Positions 1-5,901 of a stretch of 18,706 nt of DNA are shown piece by piece; positions within the stretch are counted from its first letter, which is position 1; each line of letters starts with the position of its first letter. The stretch is from Saprospiraceae bacterium (GTDB lineage: Bacteria > Bacteroidota > Bacteroidia > Chitinophagales > Saprospiraceae), in contig JALVEF010000008.1 in assembly GCA_027031185.1 (NCBI GenBank), positions 1 to 18,706 on the forward strand. The letters are read 5' to 3'. The position numbers were made by a program, and so were the translations under genes. A model generated the notes under the pieces. That model ran no database searches. It worked only from the letters and a program-made list of their open reading frames with translations, and was not told the origin of the DNA.

Positions 1-2
1 GG

Positions 3-68
3 GATAAGGCCCTGCAAGCAATGACCAAGAAGGATGATTTGTTCATGTACAGAGGAGTCAACAGATGA
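3..68 (+). CDS. C-terminal end of an upstream gene (partial)
   Basis: An open frame enters from the left edge and ends at the TGA at 66-68. The visible tail is about 21 residues (DKALQAMTKKDDLFMYRGVNR split over the edge), hydrophilic and without a motif. The next gene starts at 65 inside this stop (ATGA overlap), which supports it as a real coding end. Function cannot be judged. Confidence 0.55.
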   Translation, partial: DKALQAMTKKDDLFMYRGVNR

Positions 69-232
69 TTGAGCGGGCGGCTTGGGCGATTCTATCTATC
101 CCGGTACTGGCGGCGTTTGTATTGGGGTACGTAATTATCACGACGTTAGCTATGGCAGGTATGGTAGCCCTGCTGCTGGGGGAGAAAGTAAGTAACTTGA
201 CCAAGAGATTGTGGAGGTGGGTATGGAGCTAG
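65..232 (+). CDS. Small single-pass membrane protein, unknown function
   Basis: The frame encodes 55 residues starting MIERAAWAILSIPVLAAF. ATG 65 overlaps the preceding stop as ATGA and follows a GAGGAG ribosome site. Residues about 5-40 are hydrophobic and could form one long or two short membrane helices. The tail (about 41-55) is basic and Trp-rich (KRLWRWVW) and probably sits at the membrane surface. The next membrane gene overlaps its end. Small tandem membrane genes in phages are sometimes holins or host-membrane modifiers, but no lysis enzyme lies next to it, so I assign no function. Confidence 0.6.
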   Translation: MIERAAWAILSIPVLAAFVLGYVIITTLAMAGMVALLLGEKVSNLTKRLWRWVWS

Positions 233-429
233 GGGGTTTGTATCTGTTTGTGAAGTGGTTGTGTACGGTGATGTTGATGGTTTTTACAGGGTCGGCGGCG
301 AAACTGGCAGCATCCAGTGAAGAAAGACCGAAGATGCGAACGATATACGCAGGCGCAGGGGTTCTGCTGATTCTGTCGATGTATTTCATGTGGGAGACCA
401 CGATTAACAACTGGCTACAAGGAGGCTAG
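223..429 (+). CDS. Small two-helix membrane protein, unknown function
   Basis: The frame encodes 68 residues from ATG 223 (MELGGLYLFVKWLC). This start was chosen over upstream GTG 211 because the GGAGG at 212-216 lies 6 bases before it. Two hydrophobic segments are visible, roughly residues 5-27 and 41-57, joined by a charged loop containing SSEERPK. It overlaps the end of the preceding membrane gene by 10 bases. Length and topology are compatible with a class II-like holin, but there is no neighbouring endolysin and no diagnostic motif. Confidence 0.65.
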   Translation: MELGGLYLFVKWLCTVMLMVFTGSAAKLAASSEERPKMRTIYAGAGVLLILSMYFMWETTINNWLQGG

Positions 430-433
430 AGAA

Positions 434-595
434 ATGGCGAAGAGCGTATCCACGAAAGGTAAGACCGGCACCACCAAGCTGAAGTGTTCCTGCAAGAACA
501 GCTACATGGACGAGAAATACGGTAACGGAATCCGGGTCCACAACGGCACCAAAGGCGACAAGTGGCGGTGTGTCGTCTGCCTGAGTGAGAAGTAA
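434..595 (+). CDS. Small Cys-rich, possibly zinc-binding protein
   Basis: The frame encodes 53 residues starting MAKSVSTKGKTGTTKLKCSCK. ATG 434 follows an AGGAGG at 419-424. The protein is basic, with a CSC pair near residues 18-20 and a CVVC pair near residues 47-50, which together could bind one zinc ion. Its codon choice is more GC-rich than its neighbours. The stop overlaps the next start (TAATG). It may be a nucleic-acid-associated zinc protein, but this is inference from the Cys spacing and charge only. Confidence 0.65.
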   Translation: MAKSVSTKGKTGTTKLKCSCKNSYMDEKYGNGIRVHNGTKGDKWRCVVCLSEK

Positions 596-798
596 TGTTA
601 GTCTACAGGGACATGACGTTCTGCTATTCGGATTGTCAGAACCGAAAGTGTGAGCGCCATCAGTCCCACATAGATCATGAAGTGGCTGAGGTAATCGCGT
701 ACTGTGATTTAAGTAAGGTATGTGAGGAGTATCAGCCGAACGAAGTCAAGGAGGTGGATGGTGGGGAAACCGTGGTTCATGCGCCCAAGCAAGAGTAA
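595..798 (+). CDS. Small Cys/His-rich phage protein
   Basis: The frame encodes 67 residues with the pattern MTFCYSDCQNRKCERH near the N-terminus (Cys 10, 14 and 19, His 22). Two more Cys lie in the AYCDLSKVCEEYQP segment. The arrangement resembles a recurrent family of short phage proteins with Cys clusters followed by an acidic tail, recalled from general knowledge and not checked. ATG 595 overlaps the preceding TAA, suggesting translational coupling, since no strong ribosome site is seen. A metal-binding role is plausible; the function is unknown. Confidence 0.6.
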   Translation: MLVYRDMTFCYSDCQNRKCERHQSHIDHEVAEVIAYCDLSKVCEEYQPNEVKEVDGGETVVHAPKQE

Positions 799-937
799 GG
801 AGCGATTGAAAGAAGCTCTGTATGGTAAGGATGATTACTATGAGCCCGACGCATGGGAGTTTGGTAAAGATCAGCATTATGAAGATGATTACGACTACGA
901 TAGTATGTTTGAGTGGGACAATTTTGGAGACTGGTGA
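758..937 (+). CDS. Small protein with highly acidic aromatic tail
   Basis: The frame encodes 59 residues starting MVGKPWFMRPSKSKERLKE. The first 25 residues are basic; from about residue 26 the protein is dominated by Asp, Glu, Tyr and Trp (for example YEDDYDYDSMFEWDNFGDW). Such a charge-split, acid-aromatic tail is seen in some DNA mimics, but the resemblance here is compositional only. AAGGAGG at 748-754 lies close to ATG 758; GTG 761 in the same frame has better spacing and could be the true start. It overlaps the preceding gene by 41 bases, and its stop overlaps the next start (TGATG). Confidence 0.6.
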   Translation: MVGKPWFMRPSKSKERLKEALYGKDDYYEPDAWEFGKDQHYEDDYDYDSMFEWDNFGDW

Positions 938-1119
938 TGGGGAAACCACTGACGAATAATGATATAGCCGACCTGTACGACAAGAAGAATCCCGGCGCCT
1001 CGGCAAGGGCGACCAGAATTGATAAGGTCATGGAGTGGGCCATGAAACAAGAGGAAATAGATTATGACGAAGAGAACGACCTGTTTTACTGGAGGCACGA
1101 AGAGCAAAAGGATGTGTAA
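937..1119 (+). CDS. Small hypothetical protein
   Basis: The frame encodes 60 residues starting MGKPLTNNDIADLYDKKNPG, a mixed-charge and probably helical sequence with an acidic end (EEIDYDEENDLFYW). ATG 937 overlaps the preceding TGA and follows GGAG at 926-929; an in-frame GTG at 913 would give 8 extra residues without a better ribosome site. I do not recognise the family. Confidence 0.6.
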   Translation: MGKPLTNNDIADLYDKKNPGASARATRIDKVMEWAMKQEEIDYDEENDLFYWRHEEQKDV

Positions 1120-1195
1120 GCACAAGGTATGCGTACCGACGTATGTTGGTGGTATTCGTAGGCTGAAATGCTTAGAGTGTGGGGTTGTGGTATGA
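1112..1195 (+). CDS. 27-residue Cys-rich mini-protein (tentative)
   Basis: The frame is ATG 1112 to TGA 1193-1195 and encodes MCKHKVCVPTYVGGIRRLKC and LECGVVV. It holds C-x-H-x2-C and a C-x2-C pair spaced like a tiny zinc knuckle. It overlaps both the gene before and the gene after (ATGA at 1192), and fills what would otherwise be a 70-base gap in a gapless region. There is no clear Shine-Dalgarno sequence, so translation would depend on coupling. Length alone gives little support; the metal-ligand pattern is the main argument. Confidence 0.4.
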   Translation: MCKHKVCVPTYVGGIRRLKCLECGVVV

Positions 1196-1377
1196 GCGAT
1201 AAAAATTATGTGAGTGTGCGAGTGGAGATAATCGGCGGAGATACCCATGATGTTATGTTGAGCAGGATGCCTGTAGCGGGAGATCTGATTTGTTTTGGTG
1301 ATGATTGTAAGGAAGTGAAGTTGGTAATGCACGTAGTGACTAGCGAGGGTGTTACTGCTGTTGTACGGGTTTTGTAA
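1192..1377 (+). CDS. Small hypothetical protein
   Basis: The frame encodes 61 residues from ATG 1192 (MSDKNYVSVRVEIIGGDTHD). An in-frame ATG at 1168 would add 8 residues but overlaps the mini-frame more deeply. The sequence alternates hydrophobic and polar residues as in a small beta fold (VSVRVEIIGG, DLICFGDD, VKLVMHVV, TAVVRVL). I do not recognise it. The next gene follows after 12 bases with an AAAGGAG ribosome site. Confidence 0.55.
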   Translation: MSDKNYVSVRVEIIGGDTHDVMLSRMPVAGDLICFGDDCKEVKLVMHVVTSEGVTAVVRVL

Positions 1378-1389
1378 AGGAGAATTAGA

Positions 1390-1896
1390 ATGACAGAAAA
1401 GTTTGATACGAACAGATGGAGAACACCGCGTAAGTTCATAGAACAGGCTATGCGGTTGGTTGATCCAGATCATCATTCGCGGTGGGTGGATTGTGCTGTT
1501 GATGAAGGCAACATCCACGATGTATTCGACGTGAATATCACGTACCCGAAGATGAATGCGTTTGGTGCGCACGTATTTGGAGGGGAAGTTGGGTGGCTGA
1601 ACCCGCCGTACCGCCAGAAAGGATTCCCGCTGAAGATGTGGGCACAGTGGGCGGCAAATCAGGAAGGCACGATGGTAACGCTGTTCCCCGGATCGATAGA
1701 TACCGAGTGGTTCCACGATATTGCCCTAGTCAGGGCGGCAGAGATCTATTTCCTGAAGGGTCGTATTCATTTCGAGCGCCCAAATGAGCATGGGGTTTGG
1801 GTTCCAGCCAAAGATACGAAGCACACGAATCTGTTGATTATCTACAAGGGTCCGTATCATAATAGCGGCCCAGTGTTTCGTAAGCTGATAGTCTAA
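1390..1896 (+). CDS. Phage DNA N6-adenine methyltransferase (Dam-type)
   Basis: The protein has 168 residues. It opens with NRWRTPRKFIEQ, like the W-TP start typical of the phage Dam family (PF05869), and has the catalytic NPPY tetrad at residues 71-74 followed by aromatic and basic residues. Later segments (VTLFPGSIDTEWFHD, then EIYFLKGRIHF at about 118-128) fit the same family. The known reaction is transfer of a methyl group from S-adenosylmethionine to N6 of adenine in DNA; phages use it to escape restriction or mark their own DNA. The recognition sequence cannot be read from the protein. Start ATG 1390 follows AAAGGAG at 1377-1383. The stop is followed at once by a copy of the dispersed inverted repeat (1897-1912). 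Length is normal for the family. Confidence 0.85.
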   Translation: MTEKFDTNRWRTPRKFIEQAMRLVDPDHHSRWVDCAVDEGNIHDVFDVNITYPKMNAFGAHVFGGEVGWLNPPYRQKGFPLKMWAQWAANQEGTMVTLFPGSIDTEWFHDIALVRAAEIYFLKGRIHFERPNEHGVWVPAKDTKHTNLLIIYKGPYHNSGPVFRKLIV

Positions 1897-1912
1897 TTGC
1901 AATCAATTGCAT
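1897..1912 (-). promoter_or_regulatory. Dispersed inverted repeat, site 1
   Basis: TTGCAATCAATTGCAT starts on the base after the methyltransferase stop and ends 5 bases before the ribosome site of the SGNH gene. It carries the invariant core TGCAA-N4-TTGCA; the CA centre sets the orientation as minus relative to the TG form. Confidence 0.8.
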
Positions 1913-1929
1913 TTCTAGGAGGGTTTGTT

Positions 1930-2520
1930 ATGGCGATTGGGGGTGTGACCCTGCATATTGGGGACAGTCTGACGTATGGGGCAAGAGACGAGTTTGGCCT
2001 GCATTATCCTGAATTGCTGGCCCGCAAGTTATCAAAGGAGTTCAATCAGTCTTGGACGGCTGTAAATCACGGCATTAGCGGGCAGACCACCGCTGAGATT
2101 CTGCGGAGATGCTATACGCACGTCCACGATTTTCCCGAAGCGCATGAAGTATTTCTGTGGGCAGGGTTCAACGATGCCAAGGTGAATGTAGCGACACCGC
2201 CTAACCTGTATAGAGAGAATATCATGTCCATGGTTAGGTCAATTCTGTTTGCAGGGCGGGTGTGCTATCTGTTTGACATTCCGAAGCAGGCAGGGTTTGG
2301 CGCCCCTGATTTCGTAAACAATGACTTGATCAATGCGTATAATGGCTGGATTTATCGCATTTGGGATGAGGCAAAGGAGAGTGGAGCAAGACTGTACCCA
2401 GTGAAGGTTTCAGATATTCCTAAGAAGTTCAGGAATGATGGGGTACACCTCAACCACGAAGGGAACCACTGGGTTGCAGATAGAGCGTTTGAGGCTGTAT
2501 GCAAGGCTCGTAAACGATAA
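1930..2520 (+). CDS. SGNH/GDSL-family hydrolase
   Basis: The protein has 196 residues. ATG 1930 was chosen because TAGGAGGG at 1916-1923 precedes it; an upstream TTG at 1897 lies inside the inverted-repeat site and has no ribosome site. All SGNH blocks are visible: GDSL at 11-14 with nucleophile Ser13; the block II Gly in NHGISGQT (47-54); GFND at 79-82 (oxyanion Asn81); and DGVH at 170-173 supplying catalytic Asp170 and His173. The family cleaves esters, often O-acetyl groups on sugars, or lipids. With a glycosyltransferase cassette downstream, a carbohydrate esterase role on host surface glycan or a virion glycan is a reasonable inference. No signal peptide is seen, so it probably acts in the cytoplasm or is carried by the virion. 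Confidence 0.85.
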   Translation: MAIGGVTLHIGDSLTYGARDEFGLHYPELLARKLSKEFNQSWTAVNHGISGQTTAEILRRCYTHVHDFPEAHEVFLWAGFNDAKVNVATPPNLYRENIMSMVRSILFAGRVCYLFDIPKQAGFGAPDFVNNDLINAYNGWIYRIWDEAKESGARLYPVKVSDIPKKFRNDGVHLNHEGNHWVADRAFEAVCKARKR

Positions 2521-2523
2521 TAA

Positions 2524-2551
2524 TTGACATGACCTGTAAGAGAGTCATACT
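2524..2551 (+). promoter_or_regulatory. Probable promoter upstream of the LAB_N-like gene
   Basis: TTGACA (2524-2529), 16-base spacer, CATACT (2546-2551), in the only real gap of the left half. Spacing and -10 resemble the three module promoters (TTGACA, 16, TATACT). Predicted start of transcription is near 2558. Confidence 0.55.
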
Positions 2552-2583
2552 CAAATCTCCCTACAGCAATAAAGGAGTTAGTG

Positions 2584-2850
2584 GTGGAGATTGATGACTT
2601 TATAGGAGGGTTGATGCTATGGGGCGCGGCTCTCCTGCAAGCTATGTCTGTACTACAAGCCTATAGAGACAAGATGGTGGCGGGTGTCCATCCTGCCACC
2701 GTTTTTTATTGGATGAGCCTCAATGCGTTCTATGTGTACTTCTTTGCACGAAGAGATTATGTATGGAGTATGTCAGGAGAAGCGGCATCGCTGGCAGTAT
2801 TTAGCATTTGGCTATGCCAGTATTTCTATTACAAGCGTAGGAGAGTATAG
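2584..2850 (+). CDS. Small membrane protein resembling LAB_N / PQ-loop family
   Basis: The protein has 88 residues and starts at GTG 2584, which lies 6 bases after AAGGAG; GTG 2581 is too close. Three hydrophobic stretches (about 7-25, 38-54, 62-82) and a basic end (YYKRRRV) predict three membrane helices. The centre GVHPATVFYWMSL followed by ARRDYVW and a helix matches my recollection of the lipid A biosynthesis N-terminal domain (PF07578), where P-x-x-FWY-x-SL and R-x-D-x-V are conserved. Free-standing LAB_N proteins are often found beside glycan glycosyltransferases. The assignment is from pattern memory and needs a profile search. A promoter (2524) lies just upstream and a strong hairpin terminator lies inside the gene (2676-2707). 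Confidence 0.6.
   Translation: MEIDDFIGGLMLWGAALLQAMSVLQAYRDKMVAGVHPATVFYWMSLNAFYVYFFARRDYVWSMSGEAASLAVFSIWLCQYFYYKRRRV
2676..2707 (+). terminator. Hairpin terminator inside the LAB_N-like gene
   Basis: A 9-pair stem (GGTGGCGGG at 2676-2684 with CCTGCCACC at 2692-2700, one G-U pair) has a 7-base loop and is followed by G and six T. It is the best intrinsic terminator inside any gene in the window and lies about 150 bases after the predicted start of the 2524 promoter. The same bases encode the conserved HPATVFYW region. Confidence 0.6.
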
Positions 2851-2860
2851 GTGGATCAGC

Positions 2861-3040
2861 ATGGTAAAAAGAAAAGATATAGTAGCTTTGGTGAAGCGAG
2901 TACATGCAATGGAAGAAGCTGTTATTGGGTTGGCTGAGGTAGTAAAGAATCGCCACCCTGAAGCAGGTAGTAGGGTAGATGAGGTGTTGAAGAAGTGGAG
3001 AAAGGAGTTGATTGAGCTTATGGAAGAATACGGTGAATAA
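2861..3040 (+). CDS. Small helical hypothetical protein
   Basis: The protein has 59 residues starting MVKRKDIVALVKRVHAMEEA, almost entirely predicted helix with heptad-like spacing of hydrophobic residues (about 5-57), so it may form a short coiled coil. ATG 2861 follows AGGTGG at about 2849-2854. It sits between the membrane protein and the MazG-like gene. No family recognised. Confidence 0.55.
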   Translation: MVKRKDIVALVKRVHAMEEAVIGLAEVVKNRHPEAGSRVDEVLKKWRKELIELMEEYGE

Positions 3041-3059
3041 AACCTGATATGGGAGGAAG

Positions 3060-3521
3060 ATGATGGAAGATGCTACGTTTGAGATGTATGACGATTTCGT
3101 TGAAGCGTTCTCAGCAATGATGGAGTCTGTTCATAAGAACGCAGTAAATAAAGGGTTTTGGGAGCCACCGAAGGAATTGCAGGAATTACAGGAGATCCTG
3201 CTGCATAAGGCGACGATTATGCACCCTGCGGCGGAAGAACGGGCATTGCAATTGATTGCAGACATGGCTACTCGTAATGATGGGGAAGCTATTGCGCTAA
3301 TGCACTCCGAACTGTCGGAGATGCTGGAAGCCCAACGTAAGATGCAAGGACAGCAATCAGAGAAAATACCTGAGTTTACCCATGAAGAAGAGGAGGCGGC
3401 AGACCTACTGATTCGCCTTATGGATTTTTGTGCAGGTAAAGGTTTGAGGCTGGCGGAAGCTGTTGTAGCCAAGGCCGCATACAACAAGGGAAGGCCCTAT
3501 AAGCACGGGAAGAAGTTCTGA
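3060..3521 (+). CDS. MazG-like nucleoside triphosphate pyrophosphohydrolase
   Basis: The protein has 153 residues from ATG 3060 (the adjoining ATG 3063 is better spaced from GGGAGG and may be the real start). The all-alpha NTP-PPase signature is visible as the acidic pair ELSE at 84-87 and EEAADLL near 111-117 (ExxD), which bind the metal ions. The end, YNKGRPYKHGKKF, is a hallmark ending of phage MazG-like proteins. The family hydrolyses nucleoside triphosphates to the monophosphate and pyrophosphate; phage versions are thought to alter nucleotide or alarmone pools or remove modified nucleotides. The N-terminal 70 residues are less typical. One dispersed inverted repeat (3246-3261) lies within the gene, encoding LQLIAD. 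Confidence 0.75.
   Translation: MMEDATFEMYDDFVEAFSAMMESVHKNAVNKGFWEPPKELQELQEILLHKATIMHPAAEERALQLIADMATRNDGEAIALMHSELSEMLEAQRKMQGQQSEKIPEFTHEEEEAADLLIRLMDFCAGKGLRLAEAVVAKAAYNKGRPYKHGKKF
3246..3261 (+). promoter_or_regulatory. Dispersed inverted repeat, site 2
   Basis: TTGCAATTGATTGCAG lies inside the MazG-like gene and is read there as LQLIAD. 15 of 16 bases match the best form. Confidence 0.75.
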
Positions 3522-3706
3522 TGACGATATTGGAGTACGCCAACCTGAATGAGGTGTCTGAATATGAAGTATTCAGGCAGGCCGCTATACGTATGGGGGT
3601 GCATCATTCAGTGTTGGCCTCCGCCTTTGCTGGTTACATGAGAAATCAGTATGTGCCGTGGTGGGTGAAAAGTTTCCTAAGTAGGCAGAGTGAGTTGGAG
3701 GCGTAG
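3521..3706 (+). CDS. Small hypothetical protein
   Basis: The protein has 61 residues starting MTILEYANLNEVSEYEVFRQ. The start overlaps the preceding stop (TGATG). It is helical, ending VPWWVKSFLSRQSELEA, with no cysteine cluster or membrane segment. Its position between a nucleotide hydrolase and a methyltransferase gives no clear role. Confidence 0.55.
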   Translation: MTILEYANLNEVSEYEVFRQAAIRMGVHHSVLASAFAGYMRNQYVPWWVKSFLSRQSELEA

Positions 3707-3708
3707 AG

Positions 3709-4374
3709 ATGAGGCATACGAAAAAGTATTTCGAGGATCTTGCCAGAAAGCATGGCAAGGGTTGGGAGTCGATGGGGTTTACTCATAAAGCCTCCCACGA
3801 AGCCAGCAAAAGACAACTTGCCAAGTGGCTGAAGATCGAAGATCCGTTGCAAGGTAAGTACGATATTTCCGTTCTGGATATTGGCTGCGGTACGGGGGAG
3901 TTTCTGGATTTCCTTGAGGAGCTTGGCTATAACGTGGTTGAGTATTCAGGTGTAGATCCGATCCCGTCTATGCTGGAGGCGGCAGAAGAACGAGCAGGTA
4001 ATAGAGGTGTAGAGTTCGCTACTTCGATAGATGATCTGTCTGGTGCACGATATGATCTGGTTCTGGTGATGAACGTGTTTTCATATTGGCTGGATAGCTT
4101 TTTGGAGCTAAAAGCAATGTTTGCCAGATACGTGCATTACGCGGGCGAGCATAGCATCGACGGATTTGCAATCAATTGCATCAGTCAGTTTGCAGACTGG
4201 CTTGCAGAAGGGAATAAGCCGATACCGTGTGATTTGGCTATACCGCTTGTAAAGCAGCAAACAGAACGGGTGATGGTGGATCTGAGCGAATGCCCGCATC
4301 TGATGTTCATGGGGGCAAACCATCACACGTCACAATGGAGAAAGGAGTGGCAGGACAGGTTGGAGGACTCCTAA
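3709..4374 (+). CDS. Class I SAM-dependent methyltransferase
   Basis: The protein has 221 residues; ATG 3709 follows GGAGG at 3697-3701. Motif I, VLDIGCGTGEF at residues 55-65, is the canonical SAM-binding loop. The acidic residue after strand 2 is in SGVDP (80-84). Further Rossmann strands include ARYDLVLVMNVFSYW (113-127). This is the type-11/12-like small-molecule methyltransferase fold. The substrate is unknown; as the first gene of the sugar cassette it may methylate a sugar. A copy of the dispersed repeat (4166-4181) lies in it, encoding FAINCI. Its stop overlaps the next start by one base (TAATG). Confidence 0.85.
   Translation: MRHTKKYFEDLARKHGKGWESMGFTHKASHEASKRQLAKWLKIEDPLQGKYDISVLDIGCGTGEFLDFLEELGYNVVEYSGVDPIPSMLEAAEERAGNRGVEFATSIDDLSGARYDLVLVMNVFSYWLDSFLELKAMFARYVHYAGEHSIDGFAINCISQFADWLAEGNKPIPCDLAIPLVKQQTERVMVDLSECPHLMFMGANHHTSQWRKEWQDRLEDS
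4166..4181 (-). promoter_or_regulatory. Dispersed inverted repeat, site 3
   Basis: TTGCAATCAATTGCAT lies inside the SAM methyltransferase gene, read as FAINCI, a different codon phase from site 2. 15 of 16 bases match. Confidence 0.75.
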
Positions 4375-5900
4375 TGAGAATAGCGTTTTTGCCTCAAGTA
4401 TCAGTGCCGTCGTTGTTGGGGGATTCTGCTTTCAAGGAGATGTTGCAGTATGCCGAGTTGTTCTCGAAAAAGGGGGCTACTTGTTACATTTTCTGCCCGT
4501 TGGCGCAAGTCAAGAAGGAGCGTTTGCCTGTCATTGATAGAGTTCATTTCATAGATTGGCCGGGCATTGGAAGTTTCTATGGGGCGCACCCCGACTTGAC
4601 GACATTGTATAAGTGGATACACCCAAGAGTCGGAAAGCTGGATTTGGATATGATCATTTCGTCTCAGGTGTATCTGACTCAGGTTGTACAAGGGTGGATG
4701 GTAGATGCTGGGGCTTGGTACAACAGACCGCTTTATGTAATAGATGATTTGATGGCGTTCGGCCCGTATAACCCGACCAGCAAAGCGTATTTTGGTGGAT
4801 CTACCAGTATCGGTGGGGATTACATGCCGGATATGGCAGAAGTCAGGAATATGGCGTATCCGCTTGCAGATCGTATTTATTGGGATACAGAGCTTGAGTA
4901 TGAAACAGCATTAGATGGTATGCGTAGGGCGCTATCTCCGAATATGATGCAATTAGTTGCAAAGAAGCATCGTATTATACCTGTTGGCGTAGATCTGACA
5001 GGATTGGATGAGATAAGAGAGACAACAAAGAAGCATGACGAGTTTACGCTGTTTTTTGGGGGGAGACTCAATCAGTTGAAAAGACCAGAACTGATGTTGC
5101 GAGAGTATGTGTATCACGTTGCGTATGGCCGCCCGCCAAGAATAGTGATAACGACCCCGAAGACAGATAGCCCGTTTTATAACAAGCTGACTGAGCAAGA
5201 AAAGGAGTTGTTGACGTTCAAGACAAACTTGCCCCCGCAAGAGTTTCAGCGTGAAGCCGCAGCATGTCATGTATTGCTGTACCCGAGCAAGGGAGAGGGA
5301 TTCACTGTAGGGACGCTAGAAATGATAATGCTTGGGCTTGTGCCGATCATTCCAGATACGAAGTGGTCCAGAGCATTGTTTGGTGCTTCGTTAGACCAGT
5401 ACCCGTATGCATTCACATCAACCAATCAGATTCAGGGGATGCTGTTGCATGTAAAAGAGAACTATCAAGATGCCTTTGACAAGGCAGGGCTACTGCGTGA
5501 GTACATAAGGGAGAATTACAGCATAGAGAAATGTTCCACGGAGATGTGGGATGACTTGGTGAGTTTGGCCGAAGCACCAATGGAAAATGTATATAGGTAT
5601 ACCGAGAAGGAGAAAGGAAAAGCGTCGTCAGCGAAAAACTTGATCCTTGAGGTGGCTAAGAGTATACCGGGGTCTTTCTATATGGAGGAGCTACTGGAAG
5701 AAGTGGCAAAGCAGTCAAAAGCACTGAAGCCTGACTCGATATTGAAGCCCGGAGGCTTGTCACGGAGATATGTGAGTAGGGTAGGCATTATGAGAATGCT
5801 TAAACGGTATGGTGTGGCGACGCCTGTTGAGTATTCGGGGGTTGTTCTTGATGAGAGCTACCCCGGACCTGTTTATGTAAAGCTGACTGAGGAGACCTGA
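4374..5900 (+). CDS. GT-B glycosyltransferase with extra C-terminal region
   Basis: The protein has 508 residues. ATG 4374 overlaps the methyltransferase stop and follows TTGGAGGA. The C-terminal half of the GT-B fold is clear: FFGGRLNQLKRPEL (227-240, with donor-phosphate-binding Arg231 and Lys236) and an E-x7-E element at Glu308 and Glu316 within GEGFTVGTLEM, as in GT4-type retaining transferases. Such enzymes move a sugar from a nucleotide sugar to an acceptor. The N-terminal half (1-215) is divergent, so the acceptor is unknown. Residues about 418-505 form an added region rich in helix (KNLILEVAKSIPG, RRYVSRVGIMRMLKRYG) followed by a beta-like end, which looks like a winged-helix-type module. 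That last point is inference. A variant inverted repeat lies at 4947-4962. Confidence 0.8.
   Translation: MRIAFLPQVSVPSLLGDSAFKEMLQYAELFSKKGATCYIFCPLAQVKKERLPVIDRVHFIDWPGIGSFYGAHPDLTTLYKWIHPRVGKLDLDMIISSQVYLTQVVQGWMVDAGAWYNRPLYVIDDLMAFGPYNPTSKAYFGGSTSIGGDYMPDMAEVRNMAYPLADRIYWDTELEYETALDGMRRALSPNMMQLVAKKHRIIPVGVDLTGLDEIRETTKKHDEFTLFFGGRLNQLKRPELMLREYVYHVAYGRPPRIVITTPKTDSPFYNKLTEQEKELLTFKTNLPPQEFQREAAACHVLLYPSKGEGFTVGTLEMIMLGLVPIIPDTKWSRALFGASLDQYPYAFTSTNQIQGMLLHVKENYQDAFDKAGLLREYIRENYSIEKCSTEMWDDLVSLAEAPMENVYRYTEKEKGKASSAKNLILEVAKSIPGSFYMEELLEEVAKQSKALKPDSILKPGGLSRRYVSRVGIMRMLKRYGVATPVEYSGVVLDESYPGPVYVKLTEET
4947..4962 (+). promoter_or_regulatory. Dispersed inverted repeat, site 4 (variant)
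   Basis: ATGCAATTAGTTGCAA lies inside the glycosyltransferase gene. The ten core bases are intact; the centre is TTAG instead of TTGA. Strand is uncertain. Confidence 0.55.
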
Positions 5901-5901
5901 A

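Noticed and set aside
65..429. Holin pair for host lysis
   Set aside because: Two small membrane genes fit by size only; no endolysin is near and no holin motif can be recognised, so the call would be guesswork.
895..1716. Long open frame of 273 codons on the minus strand
   Set aside because: It lies opposite several + strand genes including the methyltransferase with its NPPY motif, has no ribosome site, and its translation is low-complexity in His, Ile and Ser as expected for an antisense shadow.
1897..1929. Upstream TTG start for the SGNH hydrolase
   Set aside because: The TTG is the first base of an inverted-repeat site and lacks a ribosome site; ATG 1930 has TAGGAGGG in front and gives a normal family N-terminus.
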